From positions 1 to 64,000 of the IMG/VR virus record IMGVR_UViG_3300026484_000007: a stretch of DNA of 64,000 bases; one strand, written 5' to 3'. The position numbers and the translations under genes are program-made. The DNA comes from a virus. The notes beneath the pieces are model-generated. The model did no database searches and was not told the DNA's origin. It saw only the letters and a list, made by a program, of their open reading frames with translations. Of the stretch, positions 7,451-15,010 are shown piece after piece. The stretch's first letter is position 1. Every line of letters starts with the position of its first letter.

Positions 7451-9169
7451 ATGTTAAACAGTGAAGTTCTTTCAAGATCATTAAATATTAAAAACATTTC
7501 ATCATTAATTGAAGAATCGTATGCAACGAATGTAGCTAAAGAATTATTAGAAAATTTTGGTCCTCATCCGATGCCGATGCCAATGCATCGACCGCCTCAG
7601 CCTATGCCTGGGTTATTATCTGGATCACATCCACCACATCCAATGAATTCGGAGCCTAATAATTCAGGTTCATCTTCATCCGGTTCATCTAATTTTGCGA
7701 AAAACGCAGTAGGAATTGGTGCTGCGTTAGCAGGAGGGATAGGTATAGGTCATTTTGCTTCTGACTTTTTTGATCATCATGATGCTGCAGATGCTCATCA
7801 AAATGCTACCGAAGCAGGTAAAGAAGCAAGTAAAGAAGCAGGTAAAACTACTGAAGTAAATAAAGCTAATGAAGCAAAAGAAGCACCTAAATCGACTGAA
7901 ACTATTAAACAACCAGTAGCATCTGAACCACCAAAAGTGACAAAACCAGATCCAGACGCTTTTAAAAAAGAAGGATTAATTCGTACTAAGGCAGATCTAA
8001 ATAATTTTGAAGATAAACATCGAGTAGATTTATCTTATATAAATGATCCAAGTAGTTTTAAAGATCAAATAATCGATAAACATAATGTTACTAATGATAT
8101 TTTGAATAAATTATCTCCAGAAGAACGAGAAATGTATCTTGAAGATGGAAAATATGGAGATGCGAGAAACGTAGTAATCGTTAGAGATCCTGTTACTCAC
8201 GAATATCATGCAGTCGCAATACATGCTAAAAATGCTTGGTATGATTTTTTTCATAATGAAGACGAATACGTTAATCAACGAAGAGATATTCTTGCAGATA
8301 AAGGTTATTATGATTTTAATGCTCAAGAAAAATTAGATCCAAATAAGATAAATGATTATTTAACTAATAATACTTGGTCTGCAAAAAATTTCGGAGAATT
8401 AGTTGATCGAGGTCAAGCGACAATCATTGATAAAAATGAACTTTTCAATAATCCTAATTATAAAGCTTTCTTTGATAGTCATCCAGAAATGAGAAAATTA
8501 TTATTAAACAATGATCATACAGTGCCTTTCATTGATAAAAATGGTAATATACAAATTGCTCAAATTCAAAATAATGGACATGATAACTGGTATTCCTATA
8601 AAGATCATATTCGACCGCATGGTTATGGACGACAAATCAATGACGTTGACGCAATTCATAAACGAGATTGGGAGTGGGAAACTACTACGAAACAACTAAA
8701 TGGACAAGCTCAGCCAAATGGATCAGCTCAGCATGTGGCTCAATCAGCTCAAGTTCAGGGGCAACCAGCTCAGCAACCAAATGGATCATCAAATTCATTC
8801 AATTTGAATCAATTTAACTCAACTTCATTTAATGCTCCTTCATCTAATGATTATCAATATACTGATTCGAATGGAAAAGTTGTAAACGATTATAATTATA
8901 TGAATGCAATAAATAAATCATTTATTCAAGATGGAAAACTTACCCAAAATGAAATTGACGCAATGAATCAAAAATTCTCAATGAATCCTAAATTATTTAA
9001 TCCAGAAAATCCAGAAGTTCAACGATGGGCTCATGATCATGGATTAAAATGGAATCCACTTAGCGGTTGGGAAAGAGATCCATTAGCATTAAATATGACA
9101 AATTATGGTTATGGATCTAATTTTTATTCTGGACCAGGGTTCAGTAAAATGCCTGGTACCAGAAACTAA
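7451..9169 (+). CDS. Probable head-associated internal protein with glycine-zipper segment and C-terminal EF-hand-like domain
   Basis: The 572-residue protein lies between the prohead protease and the capsid gene, where T4 has its scaffold. Residues 1-25 contain SSLIEES, a Leu/Ile-x-Glu site of the kind the gp21 protease cuts. A Pro/Met/His-rich stretch (about 35-60) and a Ser/Gly linker follow. A hydrophobic glycine-zipper segment, GIGAALAGGIGIGHF, is near residue 92. A Lys/Glu/Ala-rich hinge leads to a folded region, then a Gln/Asn-rich linker. The last 80 residues contain DGKLTQNEIDAMNQKF and a tail HGLKWNP, shared with the next two genes. The role is inferred: prohead core or a DNA-ejection protein. 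Confidence 0.6.
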   Translation: MLNSEVLSRSLNIKNISSLIEESYATNVAKELLENFGPHPMPMPMHRPPQPMPGLLSGSHPPHPMNSEPNNSGSSSSGSSNFAKNAVGIGAALAGGIGIGHFASDFFDHHDAADAHQNATEAGKEASKEAGKTTEVNKANEAKEAPKSTETIKQPVASEPPKVTKPDPDAFKKEGLIRTKADLNNFEDKHRVDLSYINDPSSFKDQIIDKHNVTNDILNKLSPEEREMYLEDGKYGDARNVVIVRDPVTHEYHAVAIHAKNAWYDFFHNEDEYVNQRRDILADKGYYDFNAQEKLDPNKINDYLTNNTWSAKNFGELVDRGQATIIDKNELFNNPNYKAFFDSHPEMRKLLLNNDHTVPFIDKNGNIQIAQIQNNGHDNWYSYKDHIRPHGYGRQINDVDAIHKRDWEWETTTKQLNGQAQPNGSAQHVAQSAQVQGQPAQQPNGSSNSFNLNQFNSTSFNAPSSNDYQYTDSNGKVVNDYNYMNAINKSFIQDGKLTQNEIDAMNQKFSMNPKLFNPENPEVQRWAHDHGLKWNPLSGWERDPLALNMTNYGYGSNFYSGPGFSKMPGTRN

Positions 9170-9207
9170 TTAAATTTTAAATAGACCTCATTAATTAAGG
9201 ATCGCAA

Positions 9208-9843
9208 ATGAAACAATATAAATCATTTAAACAGACAATTCCAAATCTTAATATTTTAATCGAAGAAATGGAAAAATTTCATAAAGGTTATTCTGAGGAT
9301 CTTCCTCAGATCATTTATGAAGCAGTAATATCTTCGGGTATAAGAAATGCTGGAATATTAGCTGGTGGAGCAATTGCTGGTTTAGTGGCTAATGAAGAAA
9401 TCAATGGATCAGCTCCTGAATCAACTGAGCCGACGGAACCGACTGAGCCAACTAAGCCAGTTGATCAACAACCAGCAGCAGCTGAACAAACCGAACATCA
9501 AAAATCAGAACCAGAACAGATGGCTCCGTTATCTAAAGAAGAATTCTTAAAAAATAAACTAACTCCAGAACAATATCAGCGTTATTTAAACGATGGTAAT
9601 TATAAAGCAAGTATAGATTATATGTGGAAGATCACGCATAGTCCTGGACCACATAATACTATTAATTTCTCAGATGGAATTTCTCAAGATGAATTAAATC
9701 AATTAAATAGTATTTATAAAGAAGGTGGGCCGTATGCACAAGAGCAAGGTCCTGGTTTTCTAAGAGAAAATCCTGCTGTTCAAGATTATTTAAAAGCTAA
9801 TGATCTTCAATTTCAAAATAATAAAATAATAAAAGGAGAATAA
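9208..9843 (+). CDS. Probable head-associated internal protein, short paralogue
   Basis: The 211-residue protein has the same plan as its upstream neighbour in reduced form. The leader (MKQYKSFKQTIPNLNILIEE) recalls T4 capsid-targeting leaders that start MKxYxxF, and contains the protease-type site ILIEE. A glycine-zipper hydrophobic segment (AGILAGGAIAGLVA, about 50-63) follows. A Thr/Glu/Pro repeat (about 70-85) forms a linker. The C-terminus has DGISQDELNQLNSIY and NPAVQDYLKANDLQF, matching the EF-hand-like domain of the neighbours, although the metal-binding positions are poorly kept. It begins 38 bases after the previous gene with AAGGATCGCAA upstream and ends five bases before the next start. 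Packaging in the head is inferred, not proven. Confidence 0.55.
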   Translation: MKQYKSFKQTIPNLNILIEEMEKFHKGYSEDLPQIIYEAVISSGIRNAGILAGGAIAGLVANEEINGSAPESTEPTEPTEPTKPVDQQPAAAEQTEHQKSEPEQMAPLSKEEFLKNKLTPEQYQRYLNDGNYKASIDYMWKITHSPGPHNTINFSDGISQDELNQLNSIYKEGGPYAQEQGPGFLRENPAVQDYLKANDLQFQNNKIIKGE

Positions 9844-9847
9844 ATAA

Positions 9848-12283
9848 ATGGCCAATTATATAAATGAATCAATTTCCTCAATGTTTGATGGAGATTTCTG
9901 GAATAATCATAATTCATCTCCTGATGCAAATTATCTTAAAAAGATCTTTGGATCTAAAATAGATGCTGATCACGATGGAAAATTAACTCAATCTGATCTT
10001 CAAAAGATCAACGATAGTTATTTGAATTCTCACGGCAAACGTGTTTGGAGCGAAGATAATTCTTTAATCAAAAAAATGGCTAAGAATTATAATTTAAAAT
10101 GGGATAATGCTCATCACAAATTTGAATTTAAAGATCAATCTTCGATAGATACCAATTCTGCTGCAACTGGAGGAGGTACTGGTGGTGTTAGTAGTGCTAG
10201 TGGTGCTGGTAATACTGGTGGTGCTGGTAATACACCTCCAACGGGGGTCGATCTAACACAAAAATCTCAAATCAAAATTCCTACGTCTTACGACGATATT
10301 ATAACTGGAAAACCTTTAATTGGAAATTCTCCGTTGGGAAATAACACTTCCATAAGTAAAATTGTAGATGAATATAAAAATGATTTATCGGCTCAATCTC
10401 TTGGCCCTGGACATAATATAAATACTACTCCCGAAGTAAATAAGCAAAATATTTATAATGATTTTTTGACAAATAATACTGGTGGGGAAACATATGTTCA
10501 ATCTGGTTTTAGGGTTGGAGATAAAACTTTCTCTGCAAGATATGCGGATTATAACATATCAACCGAACCGCTAACGAAAACGATCGATGGTAAAACGTAT
10601 ACTTGGAATGACAATTTGCATAAATGGACTTATGGAGACGGTGATAATGTATCTACAGCGGATGCTACTAATATTCATGGAAGAATTAATAATCCTGCGG
10701 AGTTGCAAGCAGTTAAACAATACATTTTAAATCATGCTTCAAACATGTCTCCTAAACAATATAACATGTTCATAGAAGGACTAAGAAATAGAGGTATTGA
10801 ACTTGGAGCTTTAGATAAAGCTGAAGCATTCAATGATGTCCCAAATGATACCAATCCAAATAAAATAACTTACGATGAATTAAAAGACAGAATTGATCAA
10901 ATTAAATTAAAAACTGGAGAAGAATTGTTTGGTCCTAGTCAAAATGGTGAACCAATAAATCTCGAAAAAACAATCAAGATTGAAAAAGATGGAAAAATGG
11001 TTCCTATAACAATAAAAGATTTAATTATGAATCGTAACGATCTTTTAACAACTGAGCATTTCACTCCTCAACAATTACAATACTTGCATGATAATATTCA
11101 GCAATATCGATTCGCTTACGATGCAGATGGTTCTGGTTCAGGAAATGCTTATAAAGTTGATAATGATCTTAATTGGGAAACATATAAAAAGGTTTATGGC
11201 GATCAACAAGAATTGAAAACGTTTACCAGCGGTGAAAACAATGCTCCGAATGAAATTAAGGTTAACGGAATTACCATCAATAAAAATGTAATTGATCCTG
11301 ACCAATTAGCGTATGAATACGATCCAAAAAGTAATCAATATAAATTAAATTTTAAAGATGATTCGGGGACTGGAACCGCAGAAGGCCATTTTCATCAACT
11401 TCAACCTAATGAATCTTTTAAAAAAATATACACATCAGCACAAAAAAATTATAATTTTATAAATAATCCAACAGATGCAAATGCAGTGTATGGCGACTCT
11501 CCAGATACATTATATAAATCCAGCGATGGATATCATTTACATTATCAAGATTTAGATCGAGATACTAGTGGAAATCAAGGAGTGGATTTAGATCTTAAAG
11601 GTGAATTAAAATACAATCCTAAAACTGGATACATAGAATATACTCCTCAAAATGGGGGGACGACTCAATATTTTAAAGATAAAAATGAGTTAATGGAGCA
11701 TTTCAAAAAAGATGCAGAATTTAAACGAGAGTATGCGACTTCTTTAAATAAAACTGCTTTAGATGATTCAGGAATTCTTAAGTGGGATCCAAGTACTCAT
11801 AAACCATATGTGATCGGAGATGATGGTATTCATGGTGGCTTTAGATATTATCTTGACACTAAAGAAAAATATAACAAGTTTCTGGATAATTATGGCAAAA
11901 TGATGTCTAATATTGACAACGGAATTAATTTTGGTCAACCAGCAACATCTACGAATTCAAATATTAGCACACTTAATCCAGTATTTAACGTAAATACGGG
12001 AAATGATACGGTAACCATAAATAATGGACCTACCGCACCATCAATAGATGTAAATTATAAAAATGCTGCCACTAAATATTTAGAAAATTATTATAAAAAT
12101 CCATACGATCCATTTAAAGGAATGACTCCAGACGAAATCAAAGCGCTTGGATATTATTCTCAAGGTAATAATAACTGGGCTCCAATAGAAAACTCAGATT
12201 ATCATAAAAATATGGAAAAATATTTAGGTATTAGAAAAAAGGCAATGTTAGACGCTTATAAAGCAGTCCCTAATCACAATTAA
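9848..12283 (+). CDS. Large protein with N-terminal EF-hand-like domain, head-module position
   Basis: The 811-residue protein is tightly coupled to the gene before it. Near residue 39-50 it has DADHDGKLTQSDL, a nearly canonical calcium loop (D at 1, 3 and 5, G at 6, acid at 12). This is followed by a helix and NLKWDNAHHKFEF, the same module that ends the two upstream proteins. A Gly/Thr/Ser linker (about 110-135) separates it from a long, hydrophilic, Asn/Asp-rich body. The body has further acidic loops such as DADGSGSGN (about 424) and DLDRDTSGN. No membrane segment or enzyme motif is visible. It may be a scaffold or internal head protein, or a capsid decoration; position is the main argument. 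Confidence 0.5.
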   Translation: MANYINESISSMFDGDFWNNHNSSPDANYLKKIFGSKIDADHDGKLTQSDLQKINDSYLNSHGKRVWSEDNSLIKKMAKNYNLKWDNAHHKFEFKDQSSIDTNSAATGGGTGGVSSASGAGNTGGAGNTPPTGVDLTQKSQIKIPTSYDDIITGKPLIGNSPLGNNTSISKIVDEYKNDLSAQSLGPGHNINTTPEVNKQNIYNDFLTNNTGGETYVQSGFRVGDKTFSARYADYNISTEPLTKTIDGKTYTWNDNLHKWTYGDGDNVSTADATNIHGRINNPAELQAVKQYILNHASNMSPKQYNMFIEGLRNRGIELGALDKAEAFNDVPNDTNPNKITYDELKDRIDQIKLKTGEELFGPSQNGEPINLEKTIKIEKDGKMVPITIKDLIMNRNDLLTTEHFTPQQLQYLHDNIQQYRFAYDADGSGSGNAYKVDNDLNWETYKKVYGDQQELKTFTSGENNAPNEIKVNGITINKNVIDPDQLAYEYDPKSNQYKLNFKDDSGTGTAEGHFHQLQPNESFKKIYTSAQKNYNFINNPTDANAVYGDSPDTLYKSSDGYHLHYQDLDRDTSGNQGVDLDLKGELKYNPKTGYIEYTPQNGGTTQYFKDKNELMEHFKKDAEFKREYATSLNKTALDDSGILKWDPSTHKPYVIGDDGIHGGFRYYLDTKEKYNKFLDNYGKMMSNIDNGINFGQPATSTNSNISTLNPVFNVNTGNDTVTINNGPTAPSIDVNYKNAATKYLENYYKNPYDPFKGMTPDEIKALGYYSQGNNNWAPIENSDYHKNMEKYLGIRKKAMLDAYKAVPNHN

Positions 12284-12512
12284 TTCTATACACTTTCTAA
12301 CATATAAATGAACACGAAAAATCTAATTTATATAACAATAGAAAAAAATAAAAATTTATTTTTTTAAATATTTTTACGTTTGAACACCTAACTGAATACG
12401 TAAAAATATTTTTAATAAACAATATTAAAATTAAAGATCTTCAAAAGATCTTTAATTGATCTATCAACTATAGATCAATTAAAAAAATTTTATTAAAAAA
12501 TAAGGAGTTTTA
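12284..12512 (+). promoter_or_regulatory. Leader of the capsid gene with three successive hairpins
   Basis: After TATAAATG (12303-12310, a possible late-type promoter) come three inverted repeats. The first is AAATATTTTTACGT / ACGTAAAAATATTT (12366-12379 with 12398-12411). The second is AAAGATCTT-C-AAAAGATCTTT (12433-12453). The third is AATTGATCTAT / ATAGATCAATT (12454-12464 with 12470-12480). TAAGGAG then precedes the start at 12513. A long structured leader suggests control of transcript stability or translation of the most strongly expressed gene. Confidence 0.5.
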
Positions 12513-14075
12513 ATGCCAAGTGTTGACAATTTAATTCTTGAAAATTACGATGCGTTCGTTACAGAGAATGAAGAAAATTTATTTACTGATCCAACATCGA
12601 CTGTAGACGTTGTTGCTGATGATAGTTATTATGACATGTTTAAATCAAGATTACTTCAAGGGTTAGATTTAGAAGAATCTGAACTTAGAAAAATCAATGA
12701 AGTACTTGATAGACAAAGAGCGATGATATTAGAGGAAGCTAACTCATTAATGAGTTCACCAGACGCAATTGCATATGCAGTAGCAAGTTTTCCAATGATC
12801 GTTAATATCTATGCAGATCCATTATTACAAAAAGTTGCTTCAGTTTTCCCAACTGACAAACCAACAATGTCTATCTCTAGATTAAGATGGGTAGCGAAAA
12901 TTATCGATGAAAAAGGTAATATTCAAGAATACATGTTCCCAACTGCAACTAGAATGATTAGACCAGATTTCAAACAATTCAAAGTTCCAACTAGTGATAA
13001 TTTATTTACTGAATTAGGTGTTGCTAAAGGTGACTTCAGAATTTCTAAAAGAAATTTCAAAGTTATCAGCGTAGATGTTAAAGTTGATGACGGTGATAAC
13101 ACTGAAATCGTTAATGTTCCTATTATTGCATTAGCAGATGCTAGAGGTAACTTTGCTTACGATAATTTAGTAGTTCCAGGTGTTGACGGTGGAATCTATA
13201 AAGTTCAAGGTTCTGTAGATTTCGAAAGTGGTGCAATTACTTGGGCATTAGTAGTAATTGAGCCAGGTGATAAAACTGTAACTGCTGAAAAATTAGAAAT
13301 CAAATTCAGAATTTTCGGAAACGGAAATGGTAGAGGTGTAGTAAGAGCTTACCCAAGACAAGACATCATCGATGTTAACGCTGATATCGAAGATAGCTTT
13401 GAAGTAGAAAACATTGAAGAAGTTATCCAAGATTGGAAATCATTATTCAACGTAAACATTATCGCTGAATTAAAAGATTTCGTTAAACATCAAATGAAAC
13501 TTAACAGAGACTTCGAAATCGCTGAAATTCTTGAAAGTAACATTCCTTACTTACAAACTATTAATCAATATAGAGAAGTAGATTTAAGTCAATTCGTTGG
13601 AGACGATTTCAAAGCTGCAAACGTTCTTGATGTATTCAAAAACATCATCCCAGCAATTAACGCTTTAGTTGAGCAAATGAGAAGAACAACTAACATGGAA
13701 GTAAGAACGTTAGTATGTGGAATCGATGTAGCAGCAATCTTAAAATCTATGCAAGAATTCGCTATCAAATTCGAAAAATTTGAAGGTAATACTGGTTTCA
13801 AAGGTTCTGGTGTAGCAGAATTCAATAAACTTGAAATCATCGAATCTTACGCTGTAAGTCCAGATTTAATTCACTTAATCGTTCACAGTCCTACATTAAG
13901 CCAAGCTACTTTAGTAATGATTACATATAAACCATTATATGTATTAATGAGTGTTGATAACTCAATCAAAAGAACTTATATCAAAAGTAGAAACTGGATA
14001 GGGCTTGTAAGAAGTGAAGGTCAAGGTACTATCAAACTTAAAAATTATGAAGCATTCTTAAGTATGGGAGCATAA
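12513..14075 (+). CDS. 23: Major capsid protein (T4 gp23-like)
   Basis: The 520-residue protein matches T4 gp23 in length and in position after the protease. The N-terminus (NLILENYDAF) carries a Leu-x-Glu site for the prohead protease, within an acidic propeptide-like stretch of about 60 residues. AYAVASFPMIVNIYADPLL, FPTDKPTMSISRLRW and EYMFPTATRMIRPDF look like the start of an HK97-type fold. Codon use differs from its neighbours: many codons end in C (ATC, TTC, AAC, GAC), as expected for a very highly expressed gene. No cysteine-rich or membrane segment is present. The assignment rests on position, length and expression signature rather than one diagnostic motif. Confidence 0.75.
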   Translation: MPSVDNLILENYDAFVTENEENLFTDPTSTVDVVADDSYYDMFKSRLLQGLDLEESELRKINEVLDRQRAMILEEANSLMSSPDAIAYAVASFPMIVNIYADPLLQKVASVFPTDKPTMSISRLRWVAKIIDEKGNIQEYMFPTATRMIRPDFKQFKVPTSDNLFTELGVAKGDFRISKRNFKVISVDVKVDDGDNTEIVNVPIIALADARGNFAYDNLVVPGVDGGIYKVQGSVDFESGAITWALVVIEPGDKTVTAEKLEIKFRIFGNGNGRGVVRAYPRQDIIDVNADIEDSFEVENIEEVIQDWKSLFNVNIIAELKDFVKHQMKLNRDFEIAEILESNIPYLQTINQYREVDLSQFVGDDFKAANVLDVFKNIIPAINALVEQMRRTTNMEVRTLVCGIDVAAILKSMQEFAIKFEKFEGNTGFKGSGVAEFNKLEIIESYAVSPDLIHLIVHSPTLSQATLVMITYKPLYVLMSVDNSIKRTYIKSRNWIGLVRSEGQGTIKLKNYEAFLSMGA

Positions 14076-14087
14076 GAACCCTTAAAA

Positions 14088-14129
14088 TAGGGTCTCTTTC
14101 TCCTATCTTTTTTTGTCGTTAGAAAAAAT
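14088..14129 (+). terminator. Weak terminator with T-run, followed by the tag
   Basis: ACCCT-TAAAAT-AGGGT forms a short hairpin, with outer GGAG/CTCC possible, ending in seven T at 14108-14114. The tag GTCGTTAGAAAAAAT follows at 14115-14129. Confidence 0.65.
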
Positions 14130-14176
14130 TATTAAAGATCTTAAAGATCCCAAAGATCTTATTGAAATAAAAGTCG

Positions 14177-14208
14177 AGAGAGAGCTTGCTATATAGCAAG
14201 CTCTCTCT
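14177..14208 (+). repeat. Perfect 32-base palindrome
   Basis: A perfectly self-complementary 32-base sequence centred on GCTATATAGC, with outer AGAGAGAG/CTCTCTCT. The outer bases TCGAG and CTCGA nearby (14174 and 14218) could close a second stem. It may be a hairpin in either transcript or a protein-binding site between the capsid gene and the next unit. Confidence 0.7.
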
Positions 14209-14245
14209 TTCACTGTCGCTCGAATAAATAAATAAAAATTATTCC

Positions 14246-14277
14246 AGAGATCTAAAAGTGATCTTTTTTAGATCTCT
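14246..14277 (+). repeat. Palindrome AGAGATCTAAAA...TTTTAGATCTCT
   Basis: Twelve-base arms of the dispersed ATCT/AGAT family around a short loop. The rest of 14130-14342 has further GATCTT/AAGATC repeats (14136-14160) and an AT-rich leader before AAAGGG and the next start. No gene is visible in this stretch. Confidence 0.7.
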
Positions 14278-14342
14278 TCGGATAACGAAAAAACAGTCCG
14301 TATAATAATATAATTAAATACAATTAAATATAAAGGGAATGC

Positions 14343-15005
14343 ATGAAAACAATCAATTATTTAAATTCCAAAACAGAAAGATATTTAGAAGAAAATCATT
14401 TATGGGATACCGTTAAAGCTCGAATGGCTGGGGCAGCTAGTGGAGCTACACTTGGTGCTCTTGCTGGAGCTGGTTATGATGGATTAATGAATGACTTTGA
14501 TGTCGATTTTGGATCTTCTGAAGATCCTAATCCTTATATAGCTAGAGGAGCAGGAATAGGAGCAGCTCTCGGAGCTTTAGGAAGTTATCCTTATTCAATG
14601 TACAATTTAGTGAAAGATGAATTCAAAACAGATCCTTCAAAGATCAAAAAAGACGGAAAAGGAAATTCAACATTTGAAAAACCAAGCATGAAAATGTTAA
14701 CAATGGGATATTTACCAGCAATATCTGGAGGAGCTTTTGCTGGTCTTGAACTGGAACATTTATTAGGAGATGGAGAAATTTCTCCAGTAGAAAATGTTGT
14801 AGCTGGAGGAACCGGTGCAGCTGTTGGACTTTCAATGGCTCATGGGGCTAGAGCTTTAGCTCAAAAAGATGCAATCCAAGAATACAAAGAAAAACTTGAA
14901 AAATTATCTCGACCAGTACTTCCAGGAGAAGAAACTCAAGAAAAAATCGAAGCAAAAATTAATCAATTTGTGCCAGCAATGGCAGTCTCAAAAACTCAAA
15001 AATAA
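14343..15005 (+). CDS. Glycine-zipper protein, candidate internal or ejection protein
   Basis: The 220-residue protein has four small-residue hydrophobic segments of glycine-zipper type: GAASGATLGALAGAGY (about 31-46), GAGIGAALGALG (about 71-82), SGGAFAGLELEHLL (about 126-140) and GGTGAAVGLSMAHGA (about 152-166). A short leader (MKTINYLNSKTERYLEENHLW) contains YLEE, resembling a prohead protease site. Such segments can insert in membranes. With its place behind the capsid gene, this suggests a packaged protein that helps DNA pass the inner membrane; that is inference. It ends five bases before the helicase start. An ordinary membrane protein is the alternative. Confidence 0.5.
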   Translation: MKTINYLNSKTERYLEENHLWDTVKARMAGAASGATLGALAGAGYDGLMNDFDVDFGSSEDPNPYIARGAGIGAALGALGSYPYSMYNLVKDEFKTDPSKIKKDGKGNSTFEKPSMKMLTMGYLPAISGGAFAGLELEHLLGDGEISPVENVVAGGTGAAVGLSMAHGARALAQKDAIQEYKEKLEKLSRPVLPGEETQEKIEAKINQFVPAMAVSKTQK

Positions 15006-15010
15006 AAGGC

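Noticed and set aside
13589-13840. Minus-strand reading frame in the capsid gene
   Set aside because: It is a shadow of a strongly codon-biased gene, with no ribosome binding site and no domain.
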